From an uncultured Ectothiorhodospiraceae bacterium (GTDB taxonomy: Bacteria; Pseudomonadota; Gammaproteobacteria; Nitrococcales; Nitrococcaceae): 64,000 nt of DNA. Both the position numbers and the translations under genes were made by a program. This document shows, one piece after another, positions 19,557 to 29,348 of this stretch. The stretch is from NCBI GenBank assembly GCA_913055565.1, contig CAJXKP010000006.1, forward strand, positions 1 through 64,000, given 5' to 3'. The notes under the pieces were generated by a model. The model was not told where the DNA came from and searched no databases. It saw only the letters and a program-made list of their open reading frames with translations. Each line of letters starts with the position of its first letter. The stretch's first letter is position 1.

Positions 19557-20807
19557 ATGGGATTTGAAAGCTATAACGGCGTTGTCCACGCCGAGGCCGT
19601 CTCGCTCGCCGAGATCGCCGAGCGCTTCGAGACGCCGAGCTATGTCTACTCGCGCTCGGCCATCGAGGCCAACTGGCAGGCATTCGATCAGGCCTTCGCT
19701 GAGCGCGACCACCTGATCTGCTATGCGGTCAAGGCCAACAGCAACCTCGCCGTTCTGAATTGCCTGGCGCGGCTCGGCAGCGGTTTCGATATCGTCTCGC
19801 GGGGCGAGCTCGAGCGCGTTCTCGCCGCCGGCGGCGACCCGCGGAAGACGGTATTCTCCGGGGTCGCCAAGAAGGCGAGCGATATGGCCCGGGCGTTGGA
19901 AGCGGGTATCCTGGCGTTTAATGTCGAGTCGGAGTCCGAGCTGGAGCGCCTGTCGCGCGTTGCCAGCGAGCGCGGCGAATCGGCTCCCGTGTCGCTGCGC
20001 ATCAACCCGGATGTCGACGCCGACACCCATCCCTACATCGCCACAGGCCTGCGAGATAACAAGTTCGGCGTTGCGATCGACGACGCCCACCGCATCTACC
20101 GGCGCGCAGCGGCGCTGCCTGGCATCGATGTCACGGGCGTGGACTTCCATATCGGCTCCCAGCTTGGCAGCGCCGCCCCCGTTGTCGACGCGCTGGACCG
20201 GGCGCTGGCACTAGTGGACGACCTCGCGGCGGAGGGCATCGCGATGGGCCATATCGATATCGGCGGCGGCGTGGGCATCGCCTATACCGATGCCGACCCG
20301 ACGCTCGACCTCGATGCCTACGCCGATGCCCTGCTGGCCCGTCTGCGGGGCTATCCGCAACGGCTCCTCGTCGAGCCCGGTCGGCGCGTGGTCGGCAATG
20401 CGGGGGTCCTGATAGCGCGCGTCGAGTATCTGAAACACGGCACGGATAAGTCATTCGCGGTGACGGACGCCGGTATGAACGACCTCCTGCGGCCCGCGCT
20501 CTACGACGCCTGGCAGGCGATTGAGCCCGTCATGCCTCGAACGGATCGACCGGCGGGTCGCTACGATGTCGTTGGCCCCGTCTGCGAGACCGCCTGCTTT
20601 TTGGGGCATGACCGCGAGCTGGCGCTGGCCGAGGGTGATCTGCTGGCCGTTCGCTCGGCCGGTGCCTATGGCTTCACCATGGCGTCGAACTACAACAGCC
20701 GGCCGCGCCCGCCCGAGCTTTTGGTCGACGGCGAGCGGGTACACGTCGCCCGCGAGCGCGAGGACTGGTCCACCCTCTGGGCTGGCGAGCACCGCCTCGA
20801 GGCATAA
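19557..20807 (+). CDS. lysA: Diaminopimelate decarboxylase
   Basis: PLP enzyme converting meso-diaminopimelate to lysine. 416 residues, normal length. The PLP lysine lies in CYAVKANSN (about residue 60). A glycine-rich phosphate-binding stretch is seen in HIDIGGGVGIAY, and the interface motif CETACFLG provides the active-site cysteine around residue 345. 24 bases after lptM and 16 before dapF, so one operon: LysA and DapF use the same DAP pool. GGAG lies upstream of ATG 19557. Confidence 0.97.
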   Translation: MGFESYNGVVHAEAVSLAEIAERFETPSYVYSRSAIEANWQAFDQAFAERDHLICYAVKANSNLAVLNCLARLGSGFDIVSRGELERVLAAGGDPRKTVFSGVAKKASDMARALEAGILAFNVESESELERLSRVASERGESAPVSLRINPDVDADTHPYIATGLRDNKFGVAIDDAHRIYRRAAALPGIDVTGVDFHIGSQLGSAAPVVDALDRALALVDDLAAEGIAMGHIDIGGGVGIAYTDADPTLDLDAYADALLARLRGYPQRLLVEPGRRVVGNAGVLIARVEYLKHGTDKSFAVTDAGMNDLLRPALYDAWQAIEPVMPRTDRPAGRYDVVGPVCETACFLGHDRELALAEGDLLAVRSAGAYGFTMASNYNSRPRPPELLVDGERVHVAREREDWSTLWAGEHRLEA

Positions 20808-20823
20808 CGAGCGAGGGCGCGCC

Positions 20824-21654
20824 GTGGAATTCACAAAAATGCAGGGGCTGGGTAACGACTTCGTGGTCATCGACGGCGTGACCCGACCTGCCCAGTTGAG
20901 CCGGGACGAGATCCACTGGCTGGCCGACCGTCGCTTTGGCATCGGCTGCGATCAGGTGTTGGTCGCCGAACCGGCGACGGACCCGAGTGCCGATTTCCGC
21001 TATCGCATCTACAACGCCGATGGCGGTGAGGTGGAGCATTGCGGCAACGGCGTGCGCTGCCTGGCACGCTTTGTCCAGCGCCAAGGCCTGGCGGGCCCCG
21101 GCGAACTGTGCTTCCAGACCAGCCACGGCTTGACCCGCGTGACGACAAACGCGGCGGGTACCGTCACCGTGGACATGGGGCCACCGGTTCTCGATCCCGC
21201 CGCGATCCCGTTTAACGCGGCCGAACGCGCCGCCACGTATCGCCTAGCGGCGGCCGGCGAGGACTGGACCATCGGCGCCGTCTCCATGGGTAACCCGCAT
21301 GCCGTGGTTACCGTCGACGCCGTTGAGACGGCGCCGGTGGCCTCGTTAGGGCCGCGTATTGAGGACCATGACGCCTTCCCGAACCGGGTTAACGTGGGCT
21401 TTATGGCCGTCCTCGATGCCCACCGCATTCGCCTGCGGGTCTACGAGCGGGGTGCTGGCGAGACGCTCGCCTGCGGCACGGGCGCTTGCGCTGCCGTCGT
21501 CGCCGGTCGGCTTCGGGGGCTACTCGCCGATGAGGTGGCGGTCGAGCTTCCCGGCGGCGAGCTGATGATACACTGGGGGGGTGACAACGAACCGGTCCTC
21601 ATGACCGGTCCCGCGGTGACGGTCTTTACCGGTGAGACCGCGCCGTCGAACTAG
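20824..21654 (+). CDS. dapF: Diaminopimelate epimerase
   Basis: Interconverts LL- and meso-diaminopimelate for lysine and peptidoglycan synthesis. 276 residues. The two catalytic cysteines are C73 (EHCGNGVRC) and C217 (LACGTGACA), the same numbers as in E. coli. Start is GTG at 20824, giving the usual N-terminus VEFTKMQGLGNDFVVID; the frame is open further upstream inside lysA but that part is not homologous. Middle gene of lptM-lysA-dapF-DUF484-xerC. Confidence 0.97.
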   Translation: MEFTKMQGLGNDFVVIDGVTRPAQLSRDEIHWLADRRFGIGCDQVLVAEPATDPSADFRYRIYNADGGEVEHCGNGVRCLARFVQRQGLAGPGELCFQTSHGLTRVTTNAAGTVTVDMGPPVLDPAAIPFNAAERAATYRLAAAGEDWTIGAVSMGNPHAVVTVDAVETAPVASLGPRIEDHDAFPNRVNVGFMAVLDAHRIRLRVYERGAGETLACGTGACAAVVAGRLRGLLADEVAVELPGGELMIHWGGDNEPVLMTGPAVTVFTGETAPSN

Positions 21655-21671
21655 CGAATCCGGGATCCAAC

Positions 21672-22361
21672 ATGGCACAGGAACAGACCGAGCCCGAGGC
21701 GCCCGTGATCGACGATGAGGCCGTTGCGGCCTATCTTCGGGCGAATCCCGATTTCTTCCTACGTCATCGCCAGCTCACCACGGACCTGACGATCCCCCAC
21801 GACGTGGCACCGGCGGTGTCGTTGGTGGCCTACCAGCTACGCTTGCTGCGGGCCGAGAGAGACCGTCTCGGCTCGCAGCTGGAGGAGCTGCTGCAGGTCG
21901 CGCGCGATAACGACCGCGTCGCCGAGCAGCTCCACCGCCTAGGCCTGGAACTGCTCGAGGCGCATGATCTGGACAGCCGCGTGCTGACGTTGCGCGAGAG
22001 CCTCCGGGCGGACTTCGCTGCCGATGTAGTCACGATCTGGCTGATCGGCGACGAGCTCCCCCAGGTCAACGCCGAGGTGGTGGCCACCACGGATCCGGCC
22101 GTGGCACGCCGTGACGAGCTCTTACCCGAGGGTAAGCCATTGGTCGGGCAACTTGATCGCGAGTACCTCAGCCTCGCCTTCGGCGACGGTGCCGAGCGCA
22201 TCGCGTCGGCGGCGATCATTCCCTTCGGTGACGGCTCGATGCAGGGCCTGATCGGCATCGGCAGCCCCGAGCCGGAGCGCTTCAGTAGCGACCAGGGCAC
22301 GGTCTTTCTGTCCCGGCTAGCGGATCTCATCGGGCGCGCGTTGCGTTGCGCGGCCCCGTAG
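21672..22361 (+). CDS. DUF484 family protein (GAF-like)
   Basis: A 229-residue protein of the DUF484 family (YigA neighbourhood in E. coli). Residues 18-40 carry the family's N-terminal motif (VAAYLRANPDFFLRH), followed by a coiled coil (about 60-100) and a GAF-like domain (about 100-229). Function is not established; it is consistently found between dapF and xerC. 17 bases after dapF, and its stop lies five bases before the chosen xerC start. Confidence 0.9.
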   Translation: MAQEQTEPEAPVIDDEAVAAYLRANPDFFLRHRQLTTDLTIPHDVAPAVSLVAYQLRLLRAERDRLGSQLEELLQVARDNDRVAEQLHRLGLELLEAHDLDSRVLTLRESLRADFAADVVTIWLIGDELPQVNAEVVATTDPAVARRDELLPEGKPLVGQLDREYLSLAFGDGAERIASAAIIPFGDGSMQGLIGIGSPEPERFSSDQGTVFLSRLADLIGRALRCAAP

Positions 22362-22366
22362 ACGCC

Positions 22367-23305
22367 ATGTCGGAGGGGCTTGAGGCGACCATCAGCGAGT
22401 TCCTCACCTACCTGAGGGACGCCCGTCGTCTGGCGGCGCGCACCCGGGAGCACTACGGTCGCGACCTGCGGGCAGTCGCCGCCTACCTCGACGACAACGG
22501 GATCACGCACTGGGACGCCGTGCGCGTCGGCGACGTCCGCGGTTACATCGCCGCCGCCCGCCGACGCGGCCTCGGGGGGCGGAGCATCCAGCGGCATCTG
22601 GCCAGCCTGCGCGCGCTATTCGATTTCCTGCAGCGCGAGGGGCGGATTGGCCTTAATCCGGCGGCCGACCTGCGGGCACCGCGCAGCACGCGCCGCCTGC
22701 CGGAGACGCTCGACCCCGATGAGACAGCCCGCCTGCTGGAGGCCGGGGCGGACACCAGCGATCCGCTCCAATGCCGTGATCGGGCGATGTTCGAGCTGGT
22801 CTACTCCTGCGGCCTGCGGCTCGCCGAGCTCGCCGCCCTGGAGCGAGCAGACGCCGCGGCGGCCGACGATAGCCTGCGCGTTACCGGCAAGGGGGCGAAA
22901 TCGCGCCTGGTGCCGATCGGCCGGCAGGCCCGAGCGGCGCTAGCGGACTGGCTGGCGGTGCGTTGCCAGCTAGCCACCTCGGACGAGCCGGCCCTGTTCG
23001 TCGGGCGACGCGGCCGTCGGCTTGGTCACCGCGCCATCCAGAAGCGCCTGGACGCCATGGCCCAGCGCGGCGGGTTGGGGCGACCGGTCCATCCGCATAT
23101 GCTCCGGCACGCCTTCGCGAGCCACCTACTGGAATCCAGTGGCGATCTGCGTGCCGTGCAGGAACTTCTGGGGCATGCGGACATCGCAACGACGCAGGTG
23201 TACACGCATCTCGACTTCCAGCACCTCGCCGAGGTCTATGATCGCGCCCACCCGCGAGCGCGACGGACCCGGCGTAACACCCCTGACAGCGAATCCCAGT
23301 CATAA
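22367..23305 (+). CDS. xerC: Tyrosine recombinase XerC
   Basis: Site-specific recombinase that, with XerD, resolves chromosome dimers at dif during division. 312 residues with an N-terminal SAM-like DNA-binding domain and a C-terminal catalytic domain. All catalytic residues are present: R151 (CGLRLAEL), Lys in the [10 protein letters not shown] hairpin, H244 and R247 (HPHMLRHAF), H270 (LLGHADI) and nucleophile Y279 (TQVYTHLDF). ATG 22367 is chosen over an upstream TTG at 22346 because it gives the usual N-terminus. XerD and dif are not in this window. Confidence 0.96.
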   Translation: MSEGLEATISEFLTYLRDARRLAARTREHYGRDLRAVAAYLDDNGITHWDAVRVGDVRGYIAAARRRGLGGRSIQRHLASLRALFDFLQREGRIGLNPAADLRAPRSTRRLPETLDPDETARLLEAGADTSDPLQCRDRAMFELVYSCGLRLAELAALERADAAAADDSLRVTGKGAKSRLVPIGRQARAALADWLAVRCQLATSDEPALFVGRRGRRLGHRAIQKRLDAMAQRGGLGRPVHPHMLRHAFASHLLESSGDLRAVQELLGHADIATTQVYTHLDFQHLAEVYDRAHPRARRTRRNTPDSESQS

Positions 23306-23324
23306 CAGCGCGACGAGGCAGCCG

Positions 23325-23864
23325 TTGGAACAGTATCAAGGCACCACCATCCTGGCCGTCCGCGACGGCGCGCACGTGGCCCTGGGCGGCGACGGTCAGG
23401 TGACCCTGGGCGATACCGTCATGAAGGGCAACGCGCGCAAGGTGCGCCGGCTCTACCACGAGCGCGTGCTCGCTGGCTTCGCCGGCGGCACGGCGGATGC
23501 CTTCACGCTCTTCGAGCGCTTTGAGGGTCAGCTGGAAAAGCACGGCGGCAACCTCACCCGCTCGGCCGTCGAGCTGGCCAAGGACTGGCGCTCGGATCGG
23601 GCCTTGAGGCGCCTTGAGGCCCTGCTCATCGTCGCCGACGAGACGGCGACGCTGATGATCTCCGGCAACGGCGATGTGGTCGAGCCCGAGCGCTCACTGA
23701 TCGCTATCGGCTCCGGCGGCGCCTACGCCCAGGCAGCGGCCACGGCCCTGGTCGAGAACACGGCGATGAACTCGCGCAGCATCGTCGAGCGCGCCCTCAC
23801 GATCACCGCCGATATCTGCATCTACACCAACAGCCAGTTAACTGTCGAAGAGGTGGGCGCCTAG
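23325..23864 (+). CDS. hslV: HslV, ATP-dependent protease proteolytic subunit
   Basis: Threonine peptidase of the HslUV (ClpQY) complex. Frame and homology put the start at TTG 23325, with GAGG six bases before; no ATG fits. After initiator-segment removal, T7 in [11 protein letters not shown] would be the N-terminal nucleophile. Conserved stretches: [46 protein letters not shown] and [13 protein letters not shown]. 179 residues versus 176 in E. coli. Directly followed by hslU (30 bases) and downstream of xerC (19 bases). Confidence 0.96.
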   Translation: MEQYQGTTILAVRDGAHVALGGDGQVTLGDTVMKGNARKVRRLYHERVLAGFAGGTADAFTLFERFEGQLEKHGGNLTRSAVELAKDWRSDRALRRLEALLIVADETATLMISGNGDVVEPERSLIAIGSGGAYAQAAATALVENTAMNSRSIVERALTITADICIYTNSQLTVEEVGA

Positions 23865-23894
23865 CCCCCCGCGACGTAGAGGAACAGACAGGCC

Positions 23895-25226
23895 ATGTCG
23901 CAAATGACCCCGCGTGAGATCGTCGACGAACTGGATCAGCACATCGTCGGCCAGGGCGAGGCGAAGCGCGCCGTTGCGATCGCGCTCCGCAACCGCTGGC
24001 GCCGGCTCCAGGTCGACGAGGGACTGCGCCCTGAGATCACGCCCAAAAACATCCTGATGATCGGGCCTACCGGCGTTGGTAAGACGGAGATCGCCCGTCG
24101 ACTGGCCAAGCTCGCCCGGGCGCCATTCATTAAGATCGAGGCCAGCAAGTTTACCGAGGTGGGCTACGTCGGCCGCGATGTCGAGTCCATCATCCGCGAT
24201 TTGGTGGATCAGGCCCTGAAGATGGTGCGCCAGGAGGCCATGGCGGCGGTCGACAGCGACGCCCATGACGCGGCCGAGGAGCGCGTCCTGGACGCCCTAT
24301 TGCCCGGATCGCGCGGCCATGAGGACGATGATCGCGGCGGCAGTACGCGCCAAAAGATGCGCAAGAAGCTGCGTGAGGGCGAGCTCGACGAGCGCGAGAT
24401 CGAGATCCAGGTCCATGCCCAGCAACAGGGCATGGACATCATGGCGCCTCCGGGCATGGAGGAGATGACCAACCAACTCCAGAGCATGTTCCAGAATCTG
24501 GGCAGCGGCGGCAACAACACCCAGACGCGCAAGCTCAGGATCAAAGACGCTCAGCGCGTGCTGGCGGAGGAAGAGGCCGCTAAGCTGATCAACGAGGAGG
24601 AGATCAAGCAATCCGCGGTGCAGCGCGTCGAGGACAGTGGCATCGTCTTCCTCGACGAGATCGACAAGGTGGCCAAGGGCGGCGAGGGCAGCGGCAGCAG
24701 TGGTGACGTCTCACGCGAGGGGGTTCAGCGCGACCTGCTACCGCTGGTCGAGGGCTCAACGGTCTCCACCAAGCACGGCATGGTCAGTACGGATCATATC
24801 CTGTTCATCGCCTCGGGCGCGTTCCATGTCGCCAAACCCGCCGATCTCATCCCCGAGCTACAGGGGCGGCTGCCCATCCGTGTCGAGCTGGAGGCCCTGG
24901 CCGTGGGCGACTTCGTGCGCATACTCACCGAGCCCAGCGCGTCGATGGTCCGCCAATACCAGGCGCTGATGGGCACCGAAGGGGTCAGCCTCGAGTTCGC
25001 GGACAGCGGTATTAATCGCCTGGCCCAGGTCGCCTGGGAGGTCAACGAGCGCACGGAGAACATTGGGGCGCGGCGGCTGCATACCGTCATGGAGCGGCTG
25101 CTTGAGACGATCTCGTTCGAGGCCCCGGACCGCAGCGGTGACACGATCACCATCGATGAGGCCTACGTCGATTCCCATGTCGCCGATCTGGCGCGCGACG
25201 AGGACCTCAGCCGCTACATCCTCTAG
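23895..25226 (+). CDS. hslU: HslU, AAA+ unfoldase of HslUV protease
   Basis: Hexameric AAA+ ATPase that unfolds and feeds substrates to HslV. Exactly 443 residues as in E. coli. Walker A GPTGVGKT (57-64), pore-loop region [11 protein letters not shown] (about 90), a variable I-domain (about 110-240; acidic, Gln/Met-rich), Walker [10 protein letters not shown], sensor region and the conserved C-terminal ending DLSRYIL, which inserts into HslV. Start ATG 23895 follows GAGGAACAG. Heat-shock control (sigma-32) is usual for the family but no matching promoter was identified. Confidence 0.98.
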   Translation: MSQMTPREIVDELDQHIVGQGEAKRAVAIALRNRWRRLQVDEGLRPEITPKNILMIGPTGVGKTEIARRLAKLARAPFIKIEASKFTEVGYVGRDVESIIRDLVDQALKMVRQEAMAAVDSDAHDAAEERVLDALLPGSRGHEDDDRGGSTRQKMRKKLREGELDEREIEIQVHAQQQGMDIMAPPGMEEMTNQLQSMFQNLGSGGNNTQTRKLRIKDAQRVLAEEEAAKLINEEEIKQSAVQRVEDSGIVFLDEIDKVAKGGEGSGSSGDVSREGVQRDLLPLVEGSTVSTKHGMVSTDHILFIASGAFHVAKPADLIPELQGRLPIRVELEALAVGDFVRILTEPSASMVRQYQALMGTEGVSLEFADSGINRLAQVAWEVNERTENIGARRLHTVMERLLETISFEAPDRSGDTITIDEAYVDSHVADLARDEDLSRYIL

Positions 25227-25239
25227 TCGGGAGACGAGC

Positions 25240-25626
25240 ATGCAGCGCCCGCCGCGCCAGGACACCGGCCGCACCCCAACCGATATCCAGCTCCATCGGC
25301 GTACGGCGCGCCTGGAGTTGCGCTTCGATGACGGCGCGCATTTCGAGCTCCCGGCCGAGTACCTGCGCGTCTATTCGCCCTCGGCCGAGGTCCGCGGCCA
25401 CGGGCCGGGCGAGGCCATCCTGGTTACGGGCAAGGAAGGCGTGGGTATCCAGGATGTCGAGCCGGTGGGGCAGTATGCCGTGCGCCTGCGCTTCGATGAC
25501 GGCCACAGCTCGGGGCTCTACTCCTGGGATCTGCTGTATGATCTGGGGGTGAACCATGAGCAGTACTGGGGCCAGTATCTGGAGGCCCTGGCGCAGGCCG
25601 GCTACCGCCACGGGGACAAGGGCTGA
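25240..25626 (+). CDS. DUF971 domain protein
   Basis: A 128-residue protein of the DUF971 family (related to the N-terminal domain of gamma-butyrobetaine hydroxylases). Seen: RTARLELRFDDG, LPAEYLRVYSPSAEV, the VEPVGQYAVRLRFDDGHSSGLYSWD core. It has no catalytic dioxygenase domain. Biochemical role unknown; a link with Fe-S or ubiquinone metabolism has been suggested from gene neighbourhoods, and here its stop overlaps the ubiE start by one base (TGATG), so they are co-translated. ATG 25240 gives the family-typical length; the frame is open upstream within hslU. Confidence 0.88.
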   Translation: MQRPPRQDTGRTPTDIQLHRRTARLELRFDDGAHFELPAEYLRVYSPSAEVRGHGPGEAILVTGKEGVGIQDVEPVGQYAVRLRFDDGHSSGLYSWDLLYDLGVNHEQYWGQYLEALAQAGYRHGDKG

Positions 25627-26387
25627 TGAGTGAATCATCCAAGGCCGAGGGGACCACGCATTTCGGCTACGAGGAGGTGCCGGTAGCCGAGAAGACGCGA
25701 CGCGTCGGGGCCGTTTTCGACAGCGTCGCCGAGCGCTACGACCTGATGAACGACCTCATGTCTGTCGGCCTCCACCGGCTGTGGAAGCGCCAGGCGCTGG
25801 CCCAGACCCGGCTGCGGCAGGGGCTACGAGTCCTCGACCTAGCAAGCGGTACCGGCGATCTGGCTGCCCTCGAAGCGCCGGTCGTCGGCGATACAGGCGT
25901 CGTCATCGCCAGCGATATCAATAAGGCCATGCTCGGCGTCGGGCGCGACCGTCTGACCGATGCGGGCATCGTGGATAACGTCGTCTACAGCCTCGCTGAT
26001 GCCGAGGCGCTGCCGTTCGCCGATGCGAGTATCGACCGCATCACCATGGCCTTCGGCCTACGTAACGTCACCCATAAGACCAAGGCACTGGCGGCCATGC
26101 GGCGGGTCCTGCGCCCGGGTGGTCTGGCCGTCATCCTGGAGTTCTCGCAGCTGTATCTACCCGCCCTGCGGCCGGTCTACGATAGCTACTCGCTACATGT
26201 GCTGCCGCGTCTTGGCCAATGGGTCGCCGGTGATGCCGCCAGCTATCGCTACCTCGCGGAGTCGATCCGGCAGCACCCGGATCAGGAGACGCTGCGCGAT
26301 ATGATGCTGGCAGCCGGTTTCGATGAGGTCGATTTCACGAACCTAACGGGGGGCATTGTCGCGATCCACCGCGGTCACGTGTACTAG
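25626..26387 (+). CDS. ubiE: Ubiquinone/menaquinone C-methyltransferase UbiE
   Basis: SAM-dependent C-methylation of the quinone ring in ubiquinone (and menaquinone, if made) synthesis. 253 residues. SAM motif I LDLASGTGDLA (about residue 76), the family stretch NDLMSVGLHRLWKR, and the C-terminal GGIVAIHRGHVY. First of three quinone genes (ubiE-ubiJ-ubiB), the E. coli order, with an 82-base gap before ubiJ. Confidence 0.97.
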   Translation: MSESSKAEGTTHFGYEEVPVAEKTRRVGAVFDSVAERYDLMNDLMSVGLHRLWKRQALAQTRLRQGLRVLDLASGTGDLAALEAPVVGDTGVVIASDINKAMLGVGRDRLTDAGIVDNVVYSLADAEALPFADASIDRITMAFGLRNVTHKTKALAAMRRVLRPGGLAVILEFSQLYLPALRPVYDSYSLHVLPRLGQWVAGDAASYRYLAESIRQHPDQETLRDMMLAAGFDEVDFTNLTGGIVAIHRGHVY

Positions 26388-26469
26388 GGAGACACTCGCC
26401 GGCTTGGCGGCCGCGCGTGAACATAGCCATACTCATGATCCGTAACCCCGCCGCGACCTAGGAACGAGC

Positions 26470-27090
26470 ATGGCAGAGACCGCTGGATGGCTCACCGATA
26501 ACAGCCGCTGGCTGCTAGCCGAGGCGATCAACCGGGCCCTTGCCATGGACCCGGAGGCGCAGGCGCGCCTAGCGCCGCTATCCGGGCGGCGGTTGCGCCT
26601 GGCGCTCGACCAGCCAGCGATTCGTCTGGACATCTACTTCGGCGACCAGCGCGTCGAGCTCGAGCCCGCGGATGACACGGTCGTTGCCCATGCCACCGTG
26701 GAGACCACGCTGGCGGGTCTCATGAGCCTGGCGGCCTCGCGAGGGGAGAGCAGCCGGGACGTCGTATTTCGCGGCGACATCGGGACCATTCAGGCCGTCA
26801 AGACGCTGGCAACGACCCTGGAGATCGACTGGGAGGAGCAGCTCAGCCGGGTCACCGGCGATACGCTGGCGCGTCGCATCGGTGAAGGCGCGCGGGGTGG
26901 GCGCGACTGGCTGCGCTACGCGGGCAATCGCTTCCTCACGGATGTCGGCGAATACGCAAGCGAGGAGGCACGCCTACTACCGACTGCCGCCGAGATCGAC
27001 GATTTCGGCTCAGACGTGCGACGGCTACGCGCGGACGTGGACCGCCTGGAGGCGCGTCTCAAGCGCCTGCGCCGTGGCAGGGGAACCTAG
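26470..27090 (+). CDS. ubiJ: UbiJ, ubiquinone-biosynthesis accessory factor
   Basis: A 206-residue lipid-binding accessory protein of the aerobic ubiquinone-synthesis metabolon. An SCP2-like domain covers about residues 10-115 (TVETTLAGLMSLAAS, VVFRGDIGTIQAVKTL) and a C-terminal coiled coil about 165-203. In E. coli UbiJ works with UbiK to bind ubiquinone intermediates and organise the hydroxylases. Three bases separate it from ubiB, so they are co-translated. Confidence 0.93.
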   Translation: MAETAGWLTDNSRWLLAEAINRALAMDPEAQARLAPLSGRRLRLALDQPAIRLDIYFGDQRVELEPADDTVVAHATVETTLAGLMSLAASRGESSRDVVFRGDIGTIQAVKTLATTLEIDWEEQLSRVTGDTLARRIGEGARGGRDWLRYAGNRFLTDVGEYASEEARLLPTAAEIDDFGSDVRRLRADVDRLEARLKRLRRGRGT

Positions 27091-27093
27091 CCC

Positions 27094-28767
27094 ATGCGCT
27101 CGCGTATGCGTCTGCTATTTCGCCTGTTGCGAATCAATATCGTGCTGCTTCGCCATGGCCTCGATGAGGTCATCCTGGCGACGCACGTCTTTCGCCCGCT
27201 GCGCTTCCTCAAGCTCTTCATGCCCTGGAGCTGGCTGCGGCAACATCGGCGCTCGCGCGGTGAGCGCATCCGCCTCGCCCTCGAGGATCTGGGGCCCATC
27301 TTCGTTAAGTTCGGTCAGATCCTGTCGACACGCCGCGATCTGGTGCCTGCGGACATCGCGAGCGAGCTGGAGCGTTTGCAGGATCGCGTGCCGCCGTTCC
27401 CGGGGGACCAGGCCAGGGCCATCGTCACCGAGGCCTATGGCGAGTCCCTGGAGCACACCTTCGCTGCCTTCGACGAGAATGCCCTGGCCTCGGCGTCCAT
27501 CGCCCAGGTCCATCCGGCGACACTGCTCGATGGCCGGGAGGTCATCGTTAAGGTCGTTCGCCCCGGCATACAACGGACCATCGAGGAAGATCTGCGACTG
27601 CTGTACACGGTGGCCCAGCTAACCGAGCGCTACTGGTCGCTAGGCCGCCGGCTCCACCCGGTGCAGGTCGTCGCCGAGTTCGACAAGACGATCCACGATG
27701 AGCTGGATCTGGTTCGTGAGGCCGCCAACGCGTCGCAACTCGGGCGCAATTTCGAGGCCTCGGAGCTCGTCTACGTGCCGCCCATCTACTGGCCCGGGAC
27801 GCGTGCCAACGTCATGGTCATGGAACGCATCCACGGTATCCAGATCAGCGACATCGAGCGCCTTAAGGCGCATGGTATCGACCTGAAGGCCCTCGCCGAG
27901 CGTGGCGTCGAGATCTTCTTTACCCAAGTCTTCCGGGACAGCTTCTTCCACGCGGATATGCATCCCGGCAATGTCTTTGTGGACCCCGACCCGGCGCGTG
28001 CCGACCACCCGCGCTACATGGCGATCGACTTCGGCATCATGGGGACGCTGGATTCGGTCGATCATCACTATCTCGCCGAAAACTTTCTGGCGTTCTTCAA
28101 TCGCGACTATAGACGGGTCGCGGAGTTACACGTGGAATCGGGCTGGGTCCCGGAGGGCACGCGTATCGATGAATTCGAGAGCGCGATGCGGGCAGTCTGC
28201 GAGCCGATCTTCGAGCGGCCCTTGCGGGAGATCTCCTTTGGGGCGCTACTGCTGCGGCTCTTCCAGACGGGGCGGCGGTTCGATATGGAGATCCAACCGC
28301 AGCTGGTAATGCTCCAGAAGACGCTGCTAGCGGTCGAGGGCCTCGGGCGCGACCTCTACCCCGACCTGGATCTGTGGTCGACCGCCAAGCCCTTCATGGA
28401 GCAATCGATACGCCAGCGGGTCGGTGTGCAGCAATTCATGCGCAGCCTCCGCCACGAGCTGCCACGCTGGGCTGAGCAGCTGCCCCATCTGCCCAGGCGC
28501 ATTGACGACGCCCTGGACGAGGCGAGCGCGGCACGTAAGCAGCTGGCGGCGCAGCGCCGGGAGCTAACGGAGCTCAGGCAGACCTTACACCGCAACGGAC
28601 GGCGCCAATTCGCCAGCACCATCGGCGCAGCGCTCGTGATCTCGGCATTCTTGCTGGTGGGACTGGATGGCCATATGCCGGCGATGGTGGCCGGCGCGCC
28701 GGAGCTATCGTGGATCCTCGGTGGCTTGGGGGGTCTGCTCTGGCTGACGAGCTGGCCCCGGGACTGA
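27094..28767 (+). CDS. ubiB: UbiB, ABC1/ADCK-family protein of ubiquinone synthesis
   Basis: Atypical kinase-fold ATPase needed for ubiquinone synthesis. 557 residues. The ABC1-specific KxGQ segment is visible as FVKFGQILSTRRDL (about 70-85); then the ATP-binding lysine region (VIVKVVRPGIQ), the conserved HADMHPGN catalytic loop and AIDFGIMG in place of DFG. Two C-terminal membrane helices (about 508-527 and 530-550) follow a coiled stretch. Last gene of the plus-strand run; converges on the DJ-1-family gene 14 bases away. Confidence 0.96.
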   Translation: MRSRMRLLFRLLRINIVLLRHGLDEVILATHVFRPLRFLKLFMPWSWLRQHRRSRGERIRLALEDLGPIFVKFGQILSTRRDLVPADIASELERLQDRVPPFPGDQARAIVTEAYGESLEHTFAAFDENALASASIAQVHPATLLDGREVIVKVVRPGIQRTIEEDLRLLYTVAQLTERYWSLGRRLHPVQVVAEFDKTIHDELDLVREAANASQLGRNFEASELVYVPPIYWPGTRANVMVMERIHGIQISDIERLKAHGIDLKALAERGVEIFFTQVFRDSFFHADMHPGNVFVDPDPARADHPRYMAIDFGIMGTLDSVDHHYLAENFLAFFNRDYRRVAELHVESGWVPEGTRIDEFESAMRAVCEPIFERPLREISFGALLLRLFQTGRRFDMEIQPQLVMLQKTLLAVEGLGRDLYPDLDLWSTAKPFMEQSIRQRVGVQQFMRSLRHELPRWAEQLPHLPRRIDDALDEASAARKQLAAQRRELTELRQTLHRNGRRQFASTIGAALVISAFLLVGLDGHMPAMVAGAPELSWILGGLGGLLWLTSWPRD

Positions 28768-28781
28768 GCGTCGCAACGGGC

Positions 28782-29348
28782 TCAGTCATAACGCCGGTGC
28801 GCCGCCGGCCGCTGGAGCTTGGCCTCAACCCCGGCCGCGGTCGCCGTATCGGCCAACAACGCCACGAGCTCTAGCGCGAAATCCATGGCAGTGCCCGGGC
28901 CGCGCGAGGTTACTACGGGGCCATCGGTAACCACCGTCTCCTCGACATAGCTAAGTCCCGTCTCGTCATCCAGCCAGCCGGGAAACGAGGTAACGCGGCG
29001 GCCACCGAGAAGGCCGGCGCGCGCCAGAACCTTGGGGGCAGCGCAGATAGCAGCGGTCCAACCACCCGCCTCGCCTTTCTCGCGCAACACTCGGAGCACG
29101 CGCTCGTCGGCCATGAGGCGCTTGGCACCCTCACCGCCGCCCGGTAGGGCGATCATATCGTAGTCGCTGGCGCTGACGTCATCGATAACACGATCGGGTT
29201 TGAGCACCACGCCGCGACTCGCGGTCACGAGCTCGCTGTCGAGGCCAACGCTGTCCACGGCGATCTCGGCGCGACGCAATATATCGATGACGGTGACGGC
29301 CTCCGTTTCCTCGACGCCATCGGCTAGTGGGATGAGGACACGTGCCAT
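28782..29348 (-). CDS. DJ-1/PfpI family protein (YajL/ThiJ-like)
   Basis: A 188-residue protein of the DJ-1/PfpI superfamily. The family Glu is in ADGVEETEAVTV (about residue 15) and the reactive cysteine lies in the nucleophile elbow TAAICAAPKVL (about residue 105). YajL/DJ-1 relatives are reported as chaperones or as glyoxalase/deglycase-like enzymes that protect against carbonyl and oxidative damage; which applies is not readable here. Its start overlaps the end of yibQ by 25 bases, placing it at the end of the envC-ctpA-yibQ unit. Confidence 0.88.
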   Translation of the reverse strand: MARVLIPLADGVEETEAVTVIDILRRAEIAVDSVGLDSELVTASRGVVLKPDRVIDDVSASDYDMIALPGGGEGAKRLMADERVLRVLREKGEAGGWTAAICAAPKVLARAGLLGGRRVTSFPGWLDDETGLSYVEETVVTDGPVVTSRGPGTAMDFALELVALLADTATAAGVEAKLQRPAAHRRYD

